Source: Gemmatimonadota bacterium
Lineage (GTDB): Bacteria > Gemmatimonadota > Gemmatimonadetes > Gemmatimonadales > Gemmatimonadaceae
Length of the DNA: 36,613 nucleotides
Reading direction: 5' to 3'
NCBI GenBank assembly: GCA_947471365.1
Contig: CANIWQ010000015.1
Coordinates: forward strand, 1 to 36,613
Position numbers and translations under genes: made by a program. The notes beneath the pieces were generated by a model that did no database searches, was not told the origin of the DNA, and was given only the letters and a program-made list of their open reading frames with translations. Positions 18,378 through 26,400 of this stretch are shown in pieces; the first letter of the stretch is position 1; every line of letters starts with the position of its first letter.

Positions 18378-18383
18378 ACGTTA
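18378..18383 (-). promoter_or_regulatory. Putative -10 box of a leaderless transcript (TonB receptor)
   Basis: TAACGT on the minus strand, 6 nt before the ATG at 18371. A TTGTGC on the same strand about 19 nt upstream could serve as a -35 and falls in sequence related to the repeat unit. Confidence 0.45.
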
Positions 18384-18420
18384 AACGCCCGACACGACCG
18401 CCGCACAACACGGCAGCACA

Positions 18421-18470
18421 GGGCACAACAGGGCACAACAGGGCACAACAGGGCACAACAGGGCACAACA
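18421..18470. repeat. 10-bp tandem repeat in a divergent promoter region, five copies
   Basis: Five perfect copies of GGGCACAACA in the 126-bp gap between the TonB receptor and the PLP enzyme. Imperfect relatives extend left to about 18401. The unit is close to one helical turn. The array ends 14 nt before the TATATT box, so it covers the expected -35 region of the plus-strand gene. Confidence 0.95.
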
Positions 18471-18484
18471 ACTCCGGCCTGTCG

Positions 18485-18490
18485 TATATT
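18485..18490 (+). promoter_or_regulatory. Putative -10 box of a leaderless transcript (PLP enzyme)
   Basis: TATATT with a 7-nt spacer to the ATG at 18498 and no Shine-Dalgarno sequence. Confidence 0.5.
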
Positions 18491-18497
18491 CGTCCCT

Positions 18498-19472
18498 ATG
18501 TCCTCTCCCGACGCTTCCCGGCTCAGCAACCACCGCCTCTCGCTCGACGACGTCGCGCGCGCCGCGCGCACCATCAACCCGCTCTTCCTGCACTCGCCGC
18601 AGTTTGAATGCGAGCCGCTGGGAGCCGCCCTCGGCACGCGCCTCTCCGTGAAAGTCGAGACGATGAATCCCATCCGCTGCTTCAAAGGGCGCGGCGCCGA
18701 CTATCTCGTGGCCCAAGCGCGCCCCAGCGAACCGCTCGTGTGCGCCAGCGCTGGCAACTTCGGCCAGGCCATGGCCTTTGCTGCCCGTGCGCGCGGTCAC
18801 ACACTCACCGTGTACGCCTCCGTCAACGCGAACACACTCAAGATCGACCGCATGCGCGCCCTCGGCGCCACCGTCATTCTCGAAGGCGAAGATTTTGACG
18901 CCGCCAAGCAGGCCGCGCGCACGGCCACCGCGCTCAGCGGCGTGCGTTTTGTACAAGATGGACTCGACCTCGAAACACTCGCTGGCGCCGGCACCATCGC
19001 CCTCGAATGGCTGCAGGCCGCCACGGTGCCCGATCTGTTCTGCATTCCCCTGGGCAACGGTGCGCTCTTCAGTGGATTCGCGCGCGTCGTGAAGGCGCTG
19101 CGCCCCGCAGCACGCGTCATCGCCGTGCAGGCGGCTGGCGCGCCGGCCATGGTCGAGTCGTGGAACGCCGGGCGACTCATCGCGCATGATCGCATCGATA
19201 CCATCGCCGACGGCATTGGCGTGCGCGTGCCCATCGCCCAGGCCCTCGACGACCTGCGCGATCTCATGGACGACGCCCTGCTCGTAAGTGAAGCGAACAT
19301 CCGACGCGCCATGCAACTCATCCACGAGCACACCGGTCTCGTGGCTGAGCCGTCAGCCGCCGTCGGCGTCGCAGCACTCCTCGAGCACTCGACGCGACTG
19401 CGGGACCAGCACGTGGGCACCGTGTTCTGCGGGAGTAACGTCACGGCGCAGCAGTTGCACGACTGGTTCTAG
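18498..19472 (+). CDS. Threonine dehydratase-like PLP enzyme (fold type II)
   Basis: A 324-residue member of the serine/threonine dehydratase family. NPIRCFKGRGADYL (57-70) places the PLP Lys at K63; CASAGNFGQAMAFAARARGH binds the substrate carboxylate; LEGEDFDAA and FVQDGLDLETLAGAGTIALEWL are family blocks. The glycine-rich phosphate loop reads GNGAL where GGGGL is usual, which is seen in divergent members. It lacks the C-terminal ACT regulatory domain of biosynthetic IlvA, so it resembles short catabolic dehydratases. The likely reaction is deamination of threonine or serine to a 2-oxo acid; a racemase or another eliminase is possible. A much longer upstream frame runs antisense to the TonB receptor and was discarded. 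Confidence 0.85.
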   Translation: MSSPDASRLSNHRLSLDDVARAARTINPLFLHSPQFECEPLGAALGTRLSVKVETMNPIRCFKGRGADYLVAQARPSEPLVCASAGNFGQAMAFAARARGHTLTVYASVNANTLKIDRMRALGATVILEGEDFDAAKQAARTATALSGVRFVQDGLDLETLAGAGTIALEWLQAATVPDLFCIPLGNGALFSGFARVVKALRPAARVIAVQAAGAPAMVESWNAGRLIAHDRIDTIADGIGVRVPIAQALDDLRDLMDDALLVSEANIRRAMQLIHEHTGLVAEPSAAVGVAALLEHSTRLRDQHVGTVFCGSNVTAQQLHDWF

Positions 19473-19476
19473 CCGC

Positions 19477-19504
19477 CGCGGCGCGCGCCGAGGCGCGCGC
19501 CGCG
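19477..19504 (+). terminator. Strong GC hairpin after the PLP enzyme
   Basis: Perfect 13-bp arms (CGCGGCGCGCGCC and its complement) with a 2-base centre start five bases after the TAG. Each arm also holds a self-complementary GGCGCGCGCC. A C-run, not a T-run, follows, so termination would be atypical. Confidence 0.5.
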
Positions 19505-19600
19505 CCCCCCGCGTTGGCGGAATGCCTAGTCTCCGAAAGTCGGTTATTCATGCAGTAAGTGGTGTTTTATAGCCCCACTTGCGCTCAAACAGCTGAGAAC

Positions 19601-19621
19601 TTATGCATTAGTCATGCATAA
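19601..19621. promoter_or_regulatory. Palindrome covering the start codon of the acetyltransferase gene
   Basis: Arms TTATGCAT (19601-19608) and ATGCATAA (19614-19621) are perfect complements with a 5-nt centre. The right arm contains the ATG at 19614, and the left arm contains TATGCA at the -10 position of a leaderless layout (6-nt spacer). This is a candidate operator or start-masking hairpin. Confidence 0.5.
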
Positions 19622-20156
19622 TTTGGCATCGAATGCCTCCGCTGAGTCCGCCCCGTTTCGGTCGCGCCCTGCGCTCGTGACCGAGCTCGCGCCCGTCGTA
19701 CGGCGCGCGCAGCTCGTGGACGTGCTGCAACTCGCGGCATTGGTGAATGGATTTGCCGCCGACCAGTTGCTCCTGCCCCGTTCCACCGAGCAGGTGGCCC
19801 TCGCGCTCGACAACTACGTGGTGGCGGTCGATGCCGGTGGACGCGTGCTCGCCTGCGCCTCGCTCGACGAATACTCGCCGTCGATCGCGGAGGTGGCGTC
19901 GGTCGCTGTGGATCGCGGCTTTCAGGGCCTTGGACTTGGCACGCAGGTGGTCGCCGCCGCGGAGCAGATCGCGCGCCAACGCGGCTTTGAGCAAGTGTTC
20001 GCGATGAGCCTCGCTGAACGCTTTTTCAGCTCAATGGGCTACGCCGTCGTGGCACTCGCCGACTACCCCGAAAAGCTCGCGCGGTACGAGAGCCTTGTGG
20101 CCGGCGGCGTCGCCATTGTTCCCAAGCGCTGCTTCGCCAAGACGATCGCGGAGTAG
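19614..20156 (+). CDS. GNAT-family N-acetyltransferase, ArgA-like
   Basis: A 180-residue GNAT protein. VVRRAQLVDVLQLAALV opens the fold, VALALDNYVVAVDAGGRVLACASL forms strands 2-4, EVASVAVDRGFQGLGLGTQVV (94-114) is the acetyl-CoA pyrophosphate loop, and FEQVFAMSLAERFFSSMGY is the C-terminal half. The layout resembles the acetyltransferase domain of N-acetylglutamate synthase, so amino-acid acetylation, possibly glutamate for arginine synthesis, is a fair guess; the substrate is not shown. The ATG at 19614 falls in a palindrome. A GTG at 19677 would also keep the whole GNAT domain, since the first 21 residues look disordered. No ribosome binding site is visible. Confidence 0.8.
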   Translation: MHNLASNASAESAPFRSRPALVTELAPVVRRAQLVDVLQLAALVNGFAADQLLLPRSTEQVALALDNYVVAVDAGGRVLACASLDEYSPSIAEVASVAVDRGFQGLGLGTQVVAAAEQIARQRGFEQVFAMSLAERFFSSMGYAVVALADYPEKLARYESLVAGGVAIVPKRCFAKTIAE

Positions 20157-20237
20157 GTTCGCTGGCGCCGGTGCCGCACGCACGGCACGCAGCGCGCGCG
20201 CGTCCCGCCCGCTGAGTCACGCTGGCCTGCGGTTCAC

Positions 20238-20243
20238 TAGCAT
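20238..20243 (+). promoter_or_regulatory. Putative -10 box of a leaderless transcript (aldehyde dehydrogenase)
   Basis: TAGCAT with a 6-nt spacer to the ATG at 20250 and no Shine-Dalgarno sequence. The 93-bp gap before the gene otherwise holds only GC-rich sequence. Confidence 0.45.
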
Positions 20244-20249
20244 TCGTGT

Positions 20250-21623
20250 ATGACTATTTCCACCGTGAACCCCAACACGGGCGTGATGGTGCGCGAGTTC
20301 ACGGCGCACACGCCAGCCGATGTACACCGCGCGCTCGATACCGCGCACGCCGCTGCGGCGAGCTGGCGCCGCGAACCCGTGGCGCGCCGCATCGCTGTGC
20401 TCACGCGCCTCGCCGAGCTCCTCGACCGTGACCGCGAATCACTGGCCACGCTCGCCACAGGCGAGATGGGCAAAACGGTGCAGTCCGCGCGCGACGAAGT
20501 CGCCAAGTGCGCCGCCGCATGCCGTCACTACGCCACGCATGCGCCGGCGATGATCGCGCCGGAGTCGCAGGTGATCGACGGCGCGAGTGCCACGCTGCAC
20601 TACGACCCCCTCGGCGTGCTACTCGCGGTGATGCCCTGGAATTTTCCATTCTGGCAAGTGGTGCGCGCAGCCGCACCAGCCATCGCGGCGGGAAATGTCG
20701 TGCTGCTCAAACACGCGTCGAACGTGCCGCAGTGCGCGCTCGCTCTCGACGCGATCTTCGCCGAGGCCGGCGCGCCGACGGGTGTCTTTCAAACGCTGCT
20801 CGTGGAATCCTCGCGCGTGGCGGCCCTCATCGCTGACGCGCGCGTGGCGTGCGTCACCATCACCGGCAGTGAAGCGGCGGGACGCGACGTGGCCGCGCAC
20901 GCCGGCCGTGCGCTGAAGAAAACCGTCCTCGAACTCGGCGGCAGCGATCCGTGTGTGGTGCTGGCCGACGCCGACCTGCCCGCCGCCGTCGCCGCCGCGA
21001 TTCGCTCGCGCATGATCAACAACGGCCAGAGCTGCATCGCCGCCAAACGATTCATTGTCGTCGACGACGTGGCCGATGAATTTGAACGCCGCATGATTGA
21101 CGGGGTACGCGCCCTCCGCGTGGGCGACCCCATGCTGGCCTCGACCGACGTCGGCCCACTCGCCACGGCACAGATTCGTAACGAAGTGGCGGACCAAGTC
21201 GCACGCGCGGTAGCAGGCGGCGCACACCTCGCGTGCGGCGGCCACACGCCAGAGGGCGCCGGATGGTTTTACGCGCCCACCGTGCTCGTTCGCGTCCCCG
21301 ACGATTCCCCCGCGCTCACGGAAGAAATCTTTGGGCCCGTCGCGCCCATCGTGCGGGCGCGCAATGTGGACGACGCGCTTGCGCGAGCCAACGCGACGCC
21401 CTTCGGGCTCGGCGCCAGCGTGTGGACCACGAGTGCGGCCCTCGCCGAACGGGCGGCCACGGAGATAGACGCCGGCATGGTGTTTATCAACTCGATCGTG
21501 GCGAGTGACCCGCGCTTTCCCTTCGGCGGTGTGAAGGCGAGCGGCTACGGGCGCGAGGTGGGCGTGCTCGGCCTGCGCGAGTTTGTAAACATCAAGACGG
21601 TGCGCGGCTCAGCCAAAGAGTGA
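20250..21623 (+). CDS. gabD: NAD(P)+-dependent succinate-semialdehyde dehydrogenase-type aldehyde dehydrogenase
   Basis: A 457-residue aldehyde dehydrogenase superfamily protein. It starts STVNPNTG, as GabD/Sad-type enzymes do. VMPWNFPFWQVVRAAAPAIAAGN holds the catalytic Asn131, TVLELGGSDP holds Glu228, and NNGQSCIAAKR holds the nucleophile Cys262. EEIFGPVAPI and FPFGGVKASGYGRE complete the family pattern. It oxidises an aldehyde, most likely succinate semialdehyde, to the acid in the cytoplasm; length (about 455-460) fits the short Sad/YneI-like group. No GABA transaminase is adjacent, so the substrate is inferred from family only. It converges with the Ser/Thr kinase gene. Confidence 0.88.
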   Translation: MTISTVNPNTGVMVREFTAHTPADVHRALDTAHAAAASWRREPVARRIAVLTRLAELLDRDRESLATLATGEMGKTVQSARDEVAKCAAACRHYATHAPAMIAPESQVIDGASATLHYDPLGVLLAVMPWNFPFWQVVRAAAPAIAAGNVVLLKHASNVPQCALALDAIFAEAGAPTGVFQTLLVESSRVAALIADARVACVTITGSEAAGRDVAAHAGRALKKTVLELGGSDPCVVLADADLPAAVAAAIRSRMINNGQSCIAAKRFIVVDDVADEFERRMIDGVRALRVGDPMLASTDVGPLATAQIRNEVADQVARAVAGGAHLACGGHTPEGAGWFYAPTVLVRVPDDSPALTEEIFGPVAPIVRARNVDDALARANATPFGLGASVWTTSAALAERAATEIDAGMVFINSIVASDPRFPFGGVKASGYGREVGVLGLREFVNIKTVRGSAKE

Positions 21624-21649
21624 ACGGCGAACGGCGAACGGCGAACGGT
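21622..21649. repeat. 7-bp tandem repeat, four copies
   Basis: Three copies of GAACGGC and a fourth ending in T begin inside the stop codon of the aldehyde dehydrogenase and run into the 81-bp gap before the convergent kinase stop. Confidence 0.9.
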
Positions 21650-21704
21650 GCGCCGTGTGCGGCGCCGCTGTGTGTCGCCGCTCGCATGTTCGAACCGATC
21701 GACC

Positions 21705-23477
21705 CTACTCGTCGTCCGGCTGACCGCCGCGCCCCATTAAAGTCTGGAAGGCGCGCGTCACGCGCGTGCCGAACGGCACTTGCGAAGCGTCATGCAGGAC
21801 GTCGAGCGTCACGCGTTGCCATTGCGCCTGCATCTCCGCGGCGTCCGCAAAACGCGCATCGGGATCGGCAGAGAGCCCGCGCGCGAGCCACGCGCCGATC
21901 GCGGGGTGAAACGGCGTGACGTCGAGTGTACCCGAAAGCTGCTGCGCCAAAATCGCGCGCCCGTCGGGTCCAGCGAACGGCGCGCGCCCCGCCAGTGCGA
22001 AATAGACAATTGCGGCCACCGCAAACAGATCCGCCCCGACACCCTGTTGCTCGCCGAGGAGCTGTTCTGGTGGCGCAAAGGCCGGCGTGCCGCTCGAGCC
22101 GGCCCACTCTTCACCCATCGCGTTGGCAATGCCGAAGTCGGCAATGCGCCACTCGTGATAGCGATCGATCAGAATATTTTCGGGCTTCAAATCGCGGTGC
22201 AGAATGCCAGCTTCGTGCGCCACCTTGAGGCCGTCGAGCACACGGCTCACATGCGAGGCCACTTCCGCGAGCGGCCGCGCGCCGAGTCGGCGCACGAGAT
22301 CGGCCACGGACCCTTCGTCCTGCAGCTCCATCGAATACCAGTGCACGTCGCCCTTTTGGTCCCAGTCGTACACGGGGACGATCGCCGGGTGCTGCAGGCG
22401 CGCCGCCATTTGCGCTTCGCGCCGGAAGCGCGCCACGGCTTCGTCGCTCCGAGCGACCGTGGGATGCAACATCTTGAGCGCGACTTCGCGCTGGAGCGTG
22501 AGGTCGCGCACGCGCCACACGGAACCGAAGGTACCAGCCCCGAGCGACGACAGGACTTCGTAGTCGTCACCCGTGGCCCAGCGCAAACGGTCTTCTTCGC
22601 TCACCGCGCGGAACTCGCCTGAGGCAATTTCGACACCGCCCAAGCCGGGCGTTCCGCTCCCCGACATTTTTTCGACCGCGCGGAGCAACGACGCCACCGA
22701 ATAGAACCGATCGGCCGGATTCACCGCCAGCGCGCGGTCGAGCAGCTCCGCGACATTGGTGGGACAGTCCGGGCGCACCCATCGCACCGGAGGAATTTCG
22801 GTGCGCGGAGGCAGTTCGCCGGTGAGAATAAAGAAACAGCTCGCCGCGAGTTGCCACTGATCGGACTCCGCCGTGGGTTTCCACTCGCCCGCCCCCCACT
22901 CGCCAGGTTGCGGTGTCGACACGGCGGCGGGTTGCGCGCCCGGCGGAATGTCGGCAACCGGCAACGCCCACTGCCAGCCGAGCATCCAGACGCGGCCGGT
23001 GGGTGTGACGTACAGCGAGTCCGGACCAATGGCGCCATGCGTCTGACCGGCATCATGCAAATACGCGACGGCCGACCCAGACGCGCGCAGCACGCGCAGC
23101 ATGTATTGCACCGTCTCGGTGCCGAGCCGAAGAATGCGCGTGCCGACCGTTTCGCCCGTCACCCAACGGCGCAGATATCCGGGGCCGCGCCGGCTCCCCT
23201 GATGCTGCTGCCAGTAGTGGTACGTGGTGGGCACCGCCGGATGGTTGTGATGCCCGAGCGCACGCGCTTCGGCAAACAGCCACGGCTCATGGGCCGGATC
23301 GGGTGCGGTAATGAGCGCGAGCGACCGACCGAGCGAGTCGACGATCTCCTGCGCGTGGCGGGAGTTTGCGTAGTAGCCGCCGGCGCCCCATCGCCAACCG
23401 GGCGGTAGCTGCCACAGCTCAAGATGCGGGGGAACGCCCGTGGTGCGCGTACCGTGCGCGGGTTCAGCGCTGCTCAT
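21705..23477 (-). CDS. Tandem pseudokinase plus active Ser/Thr protein kinase
   Basis: A 590-residue soluble protein with two Hanks-type kinase domains. The C-terminal domain (about 304-565) is complete: GAGTFGSV (313-320), VALK with K335, E354, HRDLKPEN (427-434), DFG (447-449) and a PPEQ segment. The N-terminal domain (about 28-270) keeps the fold, with an AEARALGHHNHP helix, a hinge-like RRWVTGET, SAVAYLHDAGQTHGA, DQWQLAASCFFILTG and NPADRF. It has lost the catalytic residues: ALIT for VAIK, HGAIGPDS (147-154) for HRDLKPEN, and MLGW (165-168) for DFG. I infer a pseudokinase that regulates the second domain. No membrane segment or PASTA repeat is present. It lies 15 bp after the histidine kinase in the same operon. 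The ATG at 23477 is preferred; a GTG directly before it is possible. Confidence 0.9.
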   Translation of the reverse strand: MSSAEPAHGTRTTGVPPHLELWQLPPGWRWGAGGYYANSRHAQEIVDSLGRSLALITAPDPAHEPWLFAEARALGHHNHPAVPTTYHYWQQHQGSRRGPGYLRRWVTGETVGTRILRLGTETVQYMLRVLRASGSAVAYLHDAGQTHGAIGPDSLYVTPTGRVWMLGWQWALPVADIPPGAQPAAVSTPQPGEWGAGEWKPTAESDQWQLAASCFFILTGELPPRTEIPPVRWVRPDCPTNVAELLDRALAVNPADRFYSVASLLRAVEKMSGSGTPGLGGVEIASGEFRAVSEEDRLRWATGDDYEVLSSLGAGTFGSVWRVRDLTLQREVALKMLHPTVARSDEAVARFRREAQMAARLQHPAIVPVYDWDQKGDVHWYSMELQDEGSVADLVRRLGARPLAEVASHVSRVLDGLKVAHEAGILHRDLKPENILIDRYHEWRIADFGIANAMGEEWAGSSGTPAFAPPEQLLGEQQGVGADLFAVAAIVYFALAGRAPFAGPDGRAILAQQLSGTLDVTPFHPAIGAWLARGLSADPDARFADAAEMQAQWQRVTLDVLHDASQVPFGTRVTRAFQTLMGRGGQPDDE

Positions 23478-23492
23478 CACGCGTTCAATCTG

Positions 23493-26400
23493 TCAGACCG
23501 GCGCGGCGGATACTAGGGTGATGCGAACCGTCGTGCCGGTGCCGGGTTCGCTGGTCATCGTGATGGTGCCGCCCCATCCCTCAATGAGTCGACGGCTGAT
23601 GGCGAGCCCCAGCCCACTGCCGCTGGTGCGGGTAGAGAAGTGCGGCTCGAACACGCGCGGCAGCACGTCGGCGGGAATACCGCCGCCATCATCCACCACA
23701 CGGATCGCCACGGGTCGGCCGGCAGCCCCCCCCTCCACCAGCACGCGCACGTGTTGCGCCGCTGCCTGTCGTGCGTTCTCGAGCAGGTTCAGCAACACTT
23801 CGCGCAACTCGGTGGGGCGCGCCAGGGCGAAGACGGGACTGTCGGCCCCCTCGAGCGTCCAGATCAACGCGCCGGCGTCGAGTTTCTCAAGCTCCACGAC
23901 GTCGTGCGCGGAGAGCGCCACGTCCACGGGCACCGCTTCCGCCGCTTCACTCGGGACGGTCCCATACTGACTGAAGGAACGGGCGATCTCGTCGAGCCGG
24001 TCGATTTCATTCAGCAGACGCGCCACATTCTGCTCGAGCACCTCGTCGAAGTTCACGCGTGGCTCGTGTCGCGCGCGCAGCAGGTGCTGCACGCCGAGGC
24101 GCATTGGCGTGAGGGGATTCTTTATTTCGTGCGCGACTTGGCGCGCCATCTCGCCCCACGCGAGGACGCGCTGCGCCTTGGCTTCCTGGGCACGCCCCGC
24201 TTCGAGATCGCGCGCCATGCGCCGGAACGCGCTGAACACCGGCGCAAACTCGGCGGGTGGATCGCCCGCGAGCATCGGCTCGCGCTCCCCGGCGGCCAGC
24301 GCGAGGGCGCCCCGCTGCAACGCACCGATGGGGCGCGAGAACTGACGCGCCGCGCGCCCGGACAGCCAGAGCGCGGCGAGCGCGCCAAGCAACATCGCAA
24401 AGAGGAGATAAATCCCGAGATCGCGGCGACGGCGGTCGAGTGCGAGATCGTCGGTTCGGGCTGGCGCCCCCAGCACCACGCGCATCAATGTGTCGGGCGC
24501 GGCACGGAAGCCAAAGCGCACCGGCGTGAGACCAACATCCACTTCCGTACTCACGGCCGACTCATCGCCCTCCGCGAGCGCACGCGCCGCGTCCGCCGGC
24601 AACAATCGTCCCGCCGGCGAGAGCGCGTCGAGCACCGGATCGCTCGACGCCACCATCACGCCATTGGCAAACAAGAAGAGCGGCGTCTCAAAACGAAGCG
24701 CGAGTCCCGTCAGTCGTGTGGTATCGCCCGACGCGGCCGCCACCCCGCGCAACGTTTCACGCACGAGCAAATCGCGTGATTGCTGGTCATCGGTGCGCAG
24801 GCGACGATAACTCCACGCCACAAACGCGGTCGCGGGGAGGACGAAGAACGCGAACAGCACCACCGTCAGTTGCGCGCGATAACTGCGGAGCCAGTGCCGC
24901 CGATGGATGCGCACCCAACGACCGAGCGCTCCATCGGCGAGAATCAGGAGCACCCAGAGTGCGCCGAGCATCAAGAGGTTGAAGCAGACCAGCAACGATC
25001 CGCGCGAGACCAACACTTCGTACCCGCGCATTTCCACCCGTGCATGCACACGGGCAATGCGCCCACCCGTCACGGGCACGAACCAGTCGCCGTGCATTTC
25101 ACTGCCCCGACGCGTCCAGCGCTCCCCGAGGCTGATGAAGCTCGCGGGGTTCGTTTCACTCAGCGACAGTGAATACGGTGGCTCGGTCGTGGTCGGTTCG
25201 CCAACGCCCACGAGGGCGCCAAACGGATCGTGCGGCAACAGGCGCGAGCGCGGTCCCACGACGACCGTGGTCACCGAGCCGTCGCTGTGCGGAGCCGACA
25301 GCACCAGATTCACCGACGCCCCTGCTGGCGAGGCGCGCATAATCGGCTGCGCCGCGCCGCGGGCCTCGCGCGCAAAAATGTCGAGCCCGGCCGGCTCCGA
25401 CGTGCCCATCGAGACCCGGAGATCCGCCATGCGAGCGCCGCGCGCGTCCCACGTCGTCAACTCCACGGGATAGTCGCCCGCCGCAAGATACGAGGCGGCA
25501 AACTGGGCCAGCAGTTCGACTCGACTTTGTGCCGCGCGCGCCGGATCGAGTTGCGCCGTGAATCCCTTGAGCAAGTTGGCGGCGGCGCTGTCGACCACTT
25601 GCAGCGCGCCCACGTCGCGTTCGGCCATCAGCACGCGTGCACGCACGGACTGCCCCCACGTCAGGGTCACCGCGCCACAGGCCGCAATGAACGCCGTCGC
25701 CAACATCGCACCGCGGGTGCGCCGCGAAAAGGCGAGCACGCCGATTCCCACCACCCAGAGGAGCGGATACCACGCGGGAAACCCTCCGGGCGCTTCGATG
25801 AGCAGTGGCGCCAACAGCGCGGACACGGACGCGATCAGCACGGCAACCCACGGCGGCGCACCGCGACGGTTGCCGAGTGCGGCGCGCCCGGCCGTGATGC
25901 CGGCGATCATCACCGACGCGGCGGCGAGAAAGAGCACCGCCTCCCACCCGAGCCACATCGCGAGGTTGGCGCCATTCTGTGGGACCTGAATGCCGCGCGC
26001 GAGATCGCGCAAAATGAACGGCCCGATTCCCGCCACGAGCACCACGGCCACCAACGCCTGCGTCCGTGAGCGTCGTCCCACGCGCGCGCGTAACGTGGCA
26101 AGCAGCGCGGCCAGAATGATCGTGCTGGTCAGTCCGAGCGCGGCAATGCTCGCGGTAAAGGCACCGCCGGCGGGGACGTAGTACGCAGCCGGATCAAAGA
26201 GCACGGAGACATTGGAGAACGACGTGAGCGGCACGATGGCGACACAGCCCAGCGCCACCCCGAGCGCGCCGAGCCGCAACCGGACGTCGCGCGTGGCGCG
26301 CCAGGTGGCCGACAGCAGGAACGCGAGCGCGATGGCGAGCGCGAGTCCACCACGGGCGCGGGCACGCTCCACCACGCGGGCGCTGAGCACCTCCACCGAC

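Noticed and set aside
18421-18470. Possible CRISPR array
   Set aside because: Units are 10 bp and directly adjacent, with no spacers and no cas genes; it is a simple tandem repeat.
17685-18497. Upstream extension of the PLP enzyme frame (271 codons)
   Set aside because: It is antisense to the TonB receptor, Arg-rich and without motifs; homology begins at the ATG at 18498.
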